5,466 nt of DNA from Elusimicrobiota bacterium (lineage in GTDB: Bacteria; Elusimicrobiota; Elusimicrobia; 2-02-FULL-39-32), in contig JAHFBY010000158.1 of the NCBI GenBank assembly GCA_023249835.1, positions 1-5,466 of the forward strand, given 5' to 3'. The notes under the pieces are model-generated. The model made no database searches and was not told where the DNA came from. It saw only the letters and a program-made list of their open reading frames with translations. This document shows, in pieces, positions 1 through 5,211 of this stretch; the stretch's first letter is position 1, and the number at the start of each line of letters is the position of its first letter. The translations under genes and the position numbers were made by a program.

Positions 1-858
1 AGAAGCTCCGATTTTGGGATGATTGGAAAGCCTCTCCATATCCTGCGCTTCTAAAAAAGTGTGCAATATACCAGAATCTCTTAAATAAACTTTAGGATGC
101 TTGACGATCCTCTTTTTCACGTTTGCATGCCAGGGGGATAGAGTACGCGCAACAAAAGTCCCGGTTAAAATATCAAGGTACCTTTGCACCGTGACGTGAT
201 TGATGGATAAACTCCGGCCCAGTTCCGAAGCGTTTAGTACATGCCCATGATAATGGCTCAACATGGTCCAAAACCTGCGGATCATTTGCGGAGGGATGGA
301 AATGCCTAAGTTGGGAATATCTCTTTCCAAAAACGTGCTGATATAGTCTTGTCTCCATTGATTAGACACGGCATCATCCGGCGCTAAGAAGGATCTAGGG
401 TAGCCGCCTCGCAGCCAAAGTTTTTTTAATTCTTTAGCAGGAATGGTATCAAGAGAAAAACCGGCCATTTCCAAATAACTAATCCTGCCCGCTAACGTTT
501 CTGAGCTTTGTCGAATAAGGTCTCTGGAAGCGCTGCCCAATATTAATATTTTTTTGCTTGGGTCCGCATCCGCCAAAACTCTTAAGACCGGAAAAAGCTC
601 CGGACACCTTTGGATCTCATCAATGATAATTAATCCACTCAACGATTCAAGAGCGGTCATGGGTTGCTTTAAATTTTCCAGATGCCTGGGGTTTTCTAAA
701 TCAAAAATATGCACCAGTGAATTGTGACGGCTCGTTGCATATTGGCGGGCGAGCGTGGTTTTTCCGCATTGCCTAGCGCCCAAAAGCGCAACAATCGGTG
801 CAGACAAAAATCGGGAATGGATTCTATCTAATTCAATCTGTCTGATGATTTGTGCCAT
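1..858 (-). CDS. AAA-family ATPase with DUF4143-type C-terminal region, C-terminus cut by the window edge
   Basis: The frame is open for 286 codons from ATG (858-856) to base 1 with no stop, so the gene continues to the left. The product starts MAQIIRQIELDRI. Residues 27-35 (GARQCGKTT) are a Walker A loop and residues 75-84 (GLIIIDEIQR) a Walker B strand with its acidic pair. LGSAS (107-111) and LAGR (122-125) fit the sensor region. LWLRGGYP (147-154) and DYISTFLERDIPNLG (171-185) mark the switch to DUF4143. Residues 205-231 look like a winged helix, and the visible end HPKIGAS (280-286) matches the usual lead-in to the nuclease-like C-terminal domain. Family members are about 380-400 residues, so roughly 100 are missing. 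The family's cellular role is not established; ATP binding is well supported. The gene lies 51 bases downstream of the 251-residue gene on the same strand but seems to have its own promoter. Confidence 0.9.
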   Translation of the reverse strand, partial: MAQIIRQIELDRIHSRFLSAPIVALLGARQCGKTTLARQYATSRHNSLVHIFDLENPRHLENLKQPMTALESLSGLIIIDEIQRCPELFPVLRVLADADPSKKILILGSASRDLIRQSSETLAGRISYLEMAGFSLDTIPAKELKKLWLRGGYPRSFLAPDDAVSNQWRQDYISTFLERDIPNLGISIPPQMIRRFWTMLSHYHGHVLNASELGRSLSINHVTVQRYLDILTGTFVARTLSPWHANVKKRIVKHPKVYLRDSGILHTFLEAQDMERLSNHPKIGAS

Positions 859-870
859 AGCTTCATTATA
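859..870 (-). promoter_or_regulatory. -10 box of a probable leaderless promoter for the left ATPase gene
   Basis: Read on the minus strand, a perfect TATAAT (870-865) is followed by six bases and then the ATG. A start seven bases after the -10 box would fall on the A of the ATG, giving an mRNA without a leader. No convincing -35 box sits 16-18 bases upstream; TTGTTA is present but at about 22 bases. Activation or operator binding in the adjacent palindromic stretch may compensate. Confidence 0.55.
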
Positions 871-871
871 C

Positions 872-897
872 AACGATATCTGTTACTTGGCATAACA
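872..897. promoter_or_regulatory. Palindromic stretch upstream of the left ATPase gene, possible operator
   Basis: TGTTA (881-885) and TAACA (893-897) form a perfect 5-bp inverted repeat around 7 bases. Next to it lies the palindrome GATATC (875-880), flanked by AAC and GTT. The block occupies the place of the -35 region of the -10 box at 865-870, so a regulator could bind here. Arms this short can arise by chance in AT-rich DNA. Confidence 0.3.
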
Positions 898-909
898 AAT
901 ATCAATGAA

Positions 910-1665
910 TTATTGCTGGGCTTCGATCAAGGCGTGTTCTTCGAACGTGCGGGCGAGCGCTTGCGTCATTTCAACGGCAATCGTGGGAGTGAGGAGCATT
1001 CGTACTAAGAGGGTTTGGACCGAGGTCGTCCAGTCAATCTCTTGCACCGTATCGGTATAGAACTCAATGGAGCTGGATTGTTTCACATCCTCTTTAAGGC
1101 GCTCTCGGACAACGTTTTCCAGCTGTTTTAAGTCCAGGCGTCCCGCGCTATTGAGAGTGTTTTCTTTTGATATTAAACGTTCCGGCCGGATCCATTTGCC
1201 GATGAGGAGCTCGGGCGTTCCTATTTCGCGCAATCCCTTTTGAAGCTCTTTAATCGCTCTGTCCCTGTGAGAGCTCTCTTGGTCGATCCAGAAAAAGAGC
1301 GCGGGCTGTGACCTGGTTTCCGCTTTGTCGAGTTCCTCCACCATGATGCGGATCGATTGCAGGGTCGTGGGGGAAAGGTTCGAAACGTTGTAGCCCAATG
1401 TCCGCGCCGTTTCCAGATTTCCGGGAACGGATTTGGTTTGCGATTGGAGCAGGGTTTGTAAACTCTGCAGCTCTTCTAAGCTCAGGTATCGCGCCTGTCT
1501 GGAGAGTGCGAGGTTCTGTCCGATAGCGGGTAAATTTGCCGGAGTCCTCAACAATAGTTGGATAAAGGCCAAGAGGTTTTGGCTCTGCTGTTTTTGATCT
1601 ACGCTGTCTTGCTCAAATGAGGTCAATGGTTTTTCTGTTAGGGTTGCCGCGGGTTTGTGTTCCAT
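910..1665 (-). CDS. Uncharacterised 251-residue hydrophilic protein
   Basis: The frame runs from ATG at 1665 to TAA at 910. I do not recognise the family. There is no signal peptide or membrane segment, so it is probably cytoplasmic. Residues 1-30 are polar, Gln/Ser-rich and likely disordered. Residues 31-75 look helical (LLAFIQLLLR, LSLEELQSLQTLL), as do 100-116 and 133-147. PALFFWIDQE (121-130) could be a buried beta strand, followed by GKWIRPERL (156-164). Residues 178-196 are charged and helical, and 212-245 form a hydrophobic then acidic helical end. I see no catalytic motif. It reads like a real gene because it is long, ends cleanly and has coherent secondary structure. No Shine-Dalgarno lies before the ATG (CTCTCCGTT precedes it). 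It is divergent from the doxX-like gene and shares a 151-base gap with it. A scaffold or regulatory role is conceivable, but nothing shows it. Confidence 0.75.
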   Translation of the reverse strand: MEHKPAATLTEKPLTSFEQDSVDQKQQSQNLLAFIQLLLRTPANLPAIGQNLALSRQARYLSLEELQSLQTLLQSQTKSVPGNLETARTLGYNVSNLSPTTLQSIRIMVEELDKAETRSQPALFFWIDQESSHRDRAIKELQKGLREIGTPELLIGKWIRPERLISKENTLNSAGRLDLKQLENVVRERLKEDVKQSSSIEFYTDTVQEIDWTTSVQTLLVRMLLTPTIAVEMTQALARTFEEHALIEAQQ

Positions 1666-1698
1666 AACGGAGAGGTTTAAGTTTGGAACTGTAATTTA

Positions 1699-1726
1699 TT
1701 GACTAATTTATCAGTGCTATTAAATT
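1699..1726 (+). promoter_or_regulatory. Distal tandem promoter for the doxX-like gene
   Basis: TTGACT (1699-1704) is followed after 16 bases by TAAATT (1721-1726). The -35 is good and the -10 is weak. The layout repeats that of the proximal promoter 32 bases downstream, so the two probably arose by duplication of a promoter-operator unit. Confidence 0.4.
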
Positions 1727-1742
1727 AGACTTGACTAATTTA
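1699..1742. promoter_or_regulatory. Triple operator-like repeat in the divergent intergenic region
   Basis: TTGACTAATTTA occurs twice as an exact direct repeat (1699-1710 and 1731-1742), 32 bases apart, about three helical turns. Between them lies an inverted copy, TAAATTAGAC (1721-1730), matching the reverse complement of GACTAATTTA at 9 of 10 positions. The order is forward, inverted, forward, and each direct copy contains a -35-like TTGACT. This fits binding sites of a repressor or activator controlling one or both divergent genes. No regulator gene lies in the window. Confidence 0.5.
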
Positions 1743-1758
1743 ACGGTTATGTTAAAAT
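1731..1758 (+). promoter_or_regulatory. Proximal promoter for the doxX-like gene
   Basis: TTGACT (1731-1736), a 16-base spacer and TAAAAT (1753-1758) form a good sigma70-like promoter. The expected start is near 1765, leaving a leader of about 50 bases. A perfect 6-bp inverted repeat, TTTAAC (1739-1744) and GTTAAA (1751-1756), spans the spacer and overlaps the -10 box, a typical place for a repressor site. Confidence 0.6.
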
Positions 1759-1816
1759 TTTATCTTCCAGTGCCACGGCCTTTATCCAAGTCGGGATAAT
1801 TAAAAAGAGACACTAA

Positions 1817-2197
1817 ATGAAAATCGCTATGATCATCGTGCGCAGTTTGATGGGGCTTTTGTTCCTATTTGCGTCCATCGCCTATTTTTTAAAACTCTAT
1901 CCGCAGCCGGAACTGACCGGCAGCATGAAAATATTCAATGCGGGCATGGAGGCTTCCGTCTACCTGATAGCTCTGGTCAAGGCCGTTGAACTCATTTGCG
2001 GAATTGCTTTTGTTTCCGGCCGGTTCGTGACCCTGGCCGTGGTACTGATTGCGCCCATCATCGTTAATATCTTTTGCGTCCATGCGTTTCTGGACCCCAA
2101 GGGTCTGCCGGTCGCTATATTCCTTATCATCGGAAACCTGTTTTTAGCCTACGGCCACCGCGAACGTTACCGAGCCCTGTTCAGCGCTAAAAGCTGA
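1817..2197 (+). CDS. DoxX-family small integral membrane protein
   Basis: This 126-residue inner-membrane protein has four predicted membrane segments, at about 5-25, 46-67, 70-91 and 97-113. That number and length are normal for the DoxX family. Segment 1 carries the family-like RSLMGLLFLFAS (9-20), and KAVELICGIAFVSGRF (55-70) followed by VLIAPIIVNIFCVHAF (76-91) matches the conserved DoxX core. Proteins of this family have been linked to thiosulfate-quinone oxidoreductase subunits and to redox or thiol stress complexes, but most small members have no assigned reaction, and none is implied here. The C-terminus is basic (HRERYRALFSAKS) and likely cytoplasmic. A weak AGAGA lies 6 bases before the ATG, and tandem promoters lie upstream. 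The next gene starts about 20 bases after the stop, so co-transcription is plausible. Confidence 0.85.
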   Translation: MKIAMIIVRSLMGLLFLFASIAYFLKLYPQPELTGSMKIFNAGMEASVYLIALVKAVELICGIAFVSGRFVTLAVVLIAPIIVNIFCVHAFLDPKGLPVAIFLIIGNLFLAYGHRERYRALFSAKS

Positions 2198-2218
2198 TTA
2201 AACTCGGCTCAGCTCATT

Positions 2219-3691
2219 GTGCCCCCCCCGGAATTTGATCTTGAAAATTTCGTCATTGTCTGGTATTCATTAATAACCTTGGACCTCTTTCAATTTTCAT
2301 TCCCTGCTTTTTTCCGGACTTTTTTGCTCCTAGTAGTTTTTTTCATTAACGCAGCGCGGCTCCAGGCCGGCGCTTTCGCGCGTGAAGACTGGATGATAAC
2401 CTTTGAACCCACGCACCCCGCTTACTGGGGAGTGAGATGGGGGGAGGAGAACTTTTTTCTTCCTTATAGAATCCTGCAGCGGACCAAACATGCCGTTGAA
2501 AGCGGGTTCCTCAACAACTGGCGTTTTCGTTCTGGAAATGGCGGGGCCGGCGGCGTTGCTTTGCGCGCGTTGAGCCTGGGTCTGGACTTTGGAATGTACA
2601 TGGGGCTCCAGAACGTTCACCACGCTCTAGGCCACGACGCGGCGGCCCGCGAGCTTGCGCGCGACTACGGACTGGGCGATGTGCCCTCCCGATATAACCA
2701 GGTCCTCCCCAGGCTCGTTGGCGGCGAGCTCTCTCAAAATGAGAGGAATACGGGCGGCGGACCGGACGCGGTAACTCAATACATGGTCCAACCCATGCAA
2801 GAGGAGATCCATATCTCCTTTGACCAGAGCAAAGAAATCATGGCGCAAGGCAACGTCAATACCACCCAACTCGCCAACTATATTTTCATGCGGACTCGTT
2901 TCTTTCAAGATGTCTCGGAGTTTGGAACAGTGGACCAGGACTATGCCGATTACATTTTAAACGGGTCGCCCAATTCCTCATCGAGCCGGCGATTTACGGG
3001 CGGCAGTTCCAAGTTCAGCACGGATTTCACTAACTATATCGTCAAGCTGAACGGCGGCCGTTATGGAGTCTCCAGTATATCGGACTACAAAATAAGAATG
3101 GATGACCTTAAGATGACGTTCTATTATCAGCTTTTCGATCCCGTCTTCTGGCTGGCTTTCTGGAAGGTGGGTCAGGACGGGATTTATCGCGGCCGCGAGC
3201 AGACCGCTGTCCCCATGTTCCATCTCACTGACCGCCTTGCGTACCTGCCTTCTTTTCGGACTTATTTCTCTCCGTTCGGAATAGAATACTATTTGGATGG
3301 ATTTTTCCGCTGGGACCAAATTCTTTTTGACGTTTATGCCGCGCGCGGGGATAACCGCTATGAGGAACGCTCAGGGTTTGGCGCGAGCGTGGAAAACGTG
3401 AAGTTGTGGCGAGGAATCACTGTGGGGGCTTTTTTCGATTACCGTAGGGAGCCTGCTTTAAATCGCATCCTGATCAACGCCCCGCTCGCGGCGTCCGAAC
3501 TAAACCGGTTAACGAGCGTGACGAATTTCGGCGTCTCGCTCAAACTTCCCGTCTGGTTTTTTGATCGCGGAGGAGATCCTAAAAATGCCTTCCTCTATGC
3601 CCGCTGCGGACAGAAGACCGACGGTTGGATCCCGGGCGAATACCTTCGCGGCTCAACTTACCTTCAGGCAGGAATCGGCCTCCGCCTCTGA
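2219..3691 (+). CDS. Exported, probable outer-membrane beta-barrel protein of unknown function
   Basis: The frame encodes up to 490 residues from GTG 2219. Residues 31-46 are strongly hydrophobic (FLLLVVFFINAA) and lead to a signal-peptidase-like site after AGAFA (50-54). From about 345 the protein alternates aromatic and polar residues in strand-like stretches (GIEYYLDGFFRW, GASVENVKLW, ITVGAFFDYRR, GVSLKLPVWFF), and it ends GSTYLQAGIGLRL like a closing barrel strand, with Leu instead of the usual Phe. Residues 121-150 form an Ala/His-rich helical segment with VHHALGH (133-139), which resembles the HExxH-type zinc helix of membrane-associated metalloproteases but has Ala where Glu is needed. 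I do not know the family. The start is doubtful: no Shine-Dalgarno, an 8-base C run just after GTG, and a 30-residue extension before the signal peptide. TTG 2279 would give a more normal 34-residue signal peptide. It may share a transcript with the doxX-like gene. Confidence 0.75.
   Translation: MPPPEFDLENFVIVWYSLITLDLFQFSFPAFFRTFLLLVVFFINAARLQAGAFAREDWMITFEPTHPAYWGVRWGEENFFLPYRILQRTKHAVESGFLNNWRFRSGNGGAGGVALRALSLGLDFGMYMGLQNVHHALGHDAAARELARDYGLGDVPSRYNQVLPRLVGGELSQNERNTGGGPDAVTQYMVQPMQEEIHISFDQSKEIMAQGNVNTTQLANYIFMRTRFFQDVSEFGTVDQDYADYILNGSPNSSSSRRFTGGSSKFSTDFTNYIVKLNGGRYGVSSISDYKIRMDDLKMTFYYQLFDPVFWLAFWKVGQDGIYRGREQTAVPMFHLTDRLAYLPSFRTYFSPFGIEYYLDGFFRWDQILFDVYAARGDNRYEERSGFGASVENVKLWRGITVGAFFDYRREPALNRILINAPLAASELNRLTSVTNFGVSLKLPVWFFDRGGDPKNAFLYARCGQKTDGWIPGEYLRGSTYLQAGIGLRL
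2241..2269 (+). promoter_or_regulatory. Possible promoter inside the annotated start of the barrel gene
   Basis: TTGAAA (2241-2246), 17 bases, then TATTCA (2264-2269) resembles a moderate sigma70 promoter. The start would fall near 2276, just before the in-frame TTG at 2279. If used, it would support that shorter start. The -10 box is weak, so confidence is low. Confidence 0.25.
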
Positions 3692-3759
3692 TCCGGCAAC
3701 GTAACAACTGAACCCGCGTCCCCCTTGACTTTTCCTATAATAGTACACACATTGTAAGT

Positions 3760-3936
3760 ATGAATGGGCTGCGCTTTGAATGGCATAAGGTTAAGGGCAG
3801 GAAGAACGTTGGAAAACATAGTGATTCGCATCAATTTACAAACGCATTCAAACCAATTACTGCAAGATGTTTCAGGCGCTGGATAAGCTCATCGCGTCAA
3901 AATCCCGCATTTAAAGAGTCTGCCCGCTATTTTTAA
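3760..3936 (+). pseudogene. brnT: N-terminal remnant of a BrnT-like type II toxin gene
   Basis: An ATG at 3760 opens a 58-codon frame whose first 20 residues include LRFEWHKVKGRKNVGKH (4-20). This matches the BrnT start, in which FEW is followed by a charged Lys/Asn stretch and a KHG turn. BrnT toxins are RelE-like ribonucleases of about 90 residues, normally followed by the antitoxin gene brnA. After KH the similarity fades: the expected G-V-S-F-E-E-A helix and C-terminal catalytic part are not visible, the frame stops at TAA 3934-3936, and no brnA follows before the next gene. Another frame (3825-3914) is open over an unplaced stretch containing KMFQALDKLIASK. TTGACT (3725-3730) and TATAAT (3736-3741) lie upstream but only 5 bases apart, so they cannot act as one promoter. 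The best reading is a decayed toxin-antitoxin locus; a small novel peptide is the alternative. Confidence 0.55.
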
Positions 3937-3977
3937 GATCTCAAGAGACACTTTTAACTGGCAGTAAGATGAATTTA

Positions 3978-4006
3978 TTGACAATGTTAATTTATCCGGA
4001 TATAAT
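3978..4006 (+). promoter_or_regulatory. Perfect-consensus sigma70 promoter for the right ATPase gene, predicted leaderless
   Basis: TTGACA (3978-3983), exactly 17 bases, then TATAAT (4001-4006): both boxes and the spacing are ideal. Only six bases (4007-4012) separate the -10 box from the ATG, so transcription should begin on the A of the start codon. No Shine-Dalgarno could then be present. Such a strong promoter on a solitary gene suggests it is normally repressed. Confidence 0.85.
3993..4002. promoter_or_regulatory. Perfect 10-bp palindrome overlapping the -10 box
   Basis: TATCCGGATA is a perfect palindrome between the -35 and -10 boxes and shares its last two bases with TATAAT. A dimeric repressor bound here would block the promoter. 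It is the only site-like element in this promoter, so an operator role is plausible but unproven. Confidence 0.35.
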
Positions 4007-4012
4007 TACTAT

Positions 4013-5152
4013 ATGAGAAAAATTGTCCAAAGGTTGTTTAAGCTCCATTTAGCCAAAGACCGGTCTGCCTTCTTGTGGGGGCCGCGCAAGGTAGGTAAAT
4101 CTTATTGGATTGCCAAAGAGCTGAAGGGCGCAACAGTCGTTGACCTTTTAAAAACAGACTTGTACGCAGAATACGCGTCGCGACCTGCTTTATTGCGGGA
4201 GCGCTACGCCGACCATCGCGGCTTGATCGTGATCGATGAAGTGCAAAAGGTTCCCGCCCTATTGGATGAGGTTCATTGGCTGATTGAAAACCGGGGGAGC
4301 CGGTTTTTAATGACCGGTTCCAGCGCGCGCAAACTAAGGCGCGGTCATGCGAACCTTTTGGGAGGAAGGGCCTGGCGCAAGACCATGACCCCGCTTTCTT
4401 ATTTAGAGGTAGAGGGCTTTGATCTGGAAAAAGTCATGGTGTCGGGACTTTTGCCGCCGCATTTTCTTTCCGAGGAGCCATTGGAGGACTTGCGGGCGTA
4501 TGTTTCGGATTATCTAAAAGAAGAAGTGGCGCAGGAGGCGCGGATAGAAAACATTCCCGCTTTTTCCGAATTTTTACGTTTGGCGGCCATCCATAGCAGC
4601 GAACTGATCCAATACACAAACATTGCTCGCGAAACCGGGATATCGCAAAAAGCGGTGCGAACCTATTTCGATATTTTAAACGACACCTATCTTGGCATCC
4701 GGGTTCCTTCCTGGAAAAAGGCCAAAACGCGGCGCATGATCCTTACGGAAAAATTCTATCTTTTCGATGTGGGCGTTGCGAACTATTTGGCGCGCCGCGC
4801 GCCCCGGATAGGGAGTTCTGAGTTCGGAAAATCGTTCGAGAATTATATTTTAATGGAACTGCGCGCTTATCAGGCTTATCGAAACCCGGATCTGCCCATT
4901 TATTTTTGGCGGACTAGTTCAGGACAGGAGGTTGATTTCATATTAGGAGAAATGGACTTGGCTCTTGCGGTCAAGGCTTCCAGCCGCACGCACGAAAATG
5001 ATTTGCATGCCCTGCAACTTTTAAAACAAGAAAGCAGGGTAAAAAAACGCCTTTTGATCTCTTTGGATTCTCACCCTAAAAATATGAACGGCATAGAAGT
5101 CCTGCCATGGAAACTCTTCATCCAAAACCTTTGGAACGGCGATTATATATAA
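4013..5152 (+). CDS. AAA-family ATPase with DUF4143-type C-terminal domain, complete
   Basis: At 379 residues the protein has the usual family length. GPRKVGKS (23-30) is the Walker A loop, LIVIDEVQKVP (71-81) the Walker B strand, MTGSSARKLRR (100-110) a sensor segment and GGRA (117-120) the conserved turn after it. Residues 158-180 hold the family's DYLKEEV-type linker. Residues 196-225 look like a winged helix. FYLFDVGVANYL (248-259) and FGKSFENYILMEL (271-283) lead into the C-terminal PD-(D/E)XK-like fold. There EVDF (306-309) keeps the acidic position, but the expected E-x-K reads A319-V320-K321, so the nuclease-like site may be inactive. It should bind and hydrolyse ATP in the cytoplasm; its target is unknown. 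It differs clearly from the left ATPase (GPRKVGKS versus GARQCGKT), so the two are not recent copies. Its start is fixed by the promoter, whose start point coincides with the ATG. Confidence 0.92.
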   Translation: MRKIVQRLFKLHLAKDRSAFLWGPRKVGKSYWIAKELKGATVVDLLKTDLYAEYASRPALLRERYADHRGLIVIDEVQKVPALLDEVHWLIENRGSRFLMTGSSARKLRRGHANLLGGRAWRKTMTPLSYLEVEGFDLEKVMVSGLLPPHFLSEEPLEDLRAYVSDYLKEEVAQEARIENIPAFSEFLRLAAIHSSELIQYTNIARETGISQKAVRTYFDILNDTYLGIRVPSWKKAKTRRMILTEKFYLFDVGVANYLARRAPRIGSSEFGKSFENYILMELRAYQAYRNPDLPIYFWRTSSGQEVDFILGEMDLALAVKASSRTHENDLHALQLLKQESRVKKRLLISLDSHPKNMNGIEVLPWKLFIQNLWNGDYI

Positions 5153-5164
5153 CCGCCAGCACGC

Positions 5165-5206
5165 AATATTTGGAAGACATTATTTGATAAAATATAAGCA
5201 AATATT
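5165..5206. repeat. AT-rich nested inverted repeat after the right ATPase gene
   Basis: AATATTTG (5165-5172) and CAAATATT (5199-5206) are perfect 8-bp inverted arms around 26 bases. Inside lies a smaller hairpin, TATTT (5181-5185) and AAATA (5190-5194). It begins 13 bases after the ATPase stop. No T run follows, so it is not a standard terminator. It may be a weak 3' end structure or the edge of an inserted palindromic element. Confidence 0.4.
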
Positions 5207-5211
5207 CAGGT

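Noticed and set aside
173..358. 61-codon minus-strand frame inside the left ATPase gene
   Set aside because: It overlaps the well-supported ATPase in another frame and its product has no protein-like features.
1889..2083. 64-codon minus-strand frame opposite the doxX-like gene
   Set aside because: It lies wholly antisense to a clear DoxX-family coding sequence.
2600..2668. Active zinc metalloprotease reading of the VHHALGH segment
   Set aside because: The catalytic Glu position is Ala, so activity cannot be claimed; it is kept only as a pseudoenzyme idea.
2330..3319. Three minus-strand frames (97, 93 and 113 codons) opposite the barrel gene
   Set aside because: They mirror the long plus-strand gene and show no motifs; the plus-strand product has a signal peptide and coherent strands.
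3692..4012. tRNA or other structured RNA gene in the gap
   Set aside because: I found no cloverleaf arms or extended conserved stem; the protein-like BrnT start and the promoter account for the notable parts.
4434..4619. 61-codon minus-strand frame opposite the right ATPase
   Set aside because: It is antisense to a conserved domain and has low-complexity Pro/Ala content.
1..5152. The two ATPases plus intervening genes as a single anti-phage defence system
   Set aside because: The genes have different orientations and separate promoters, and no nuclease, sensor or effector partner is recognisable.
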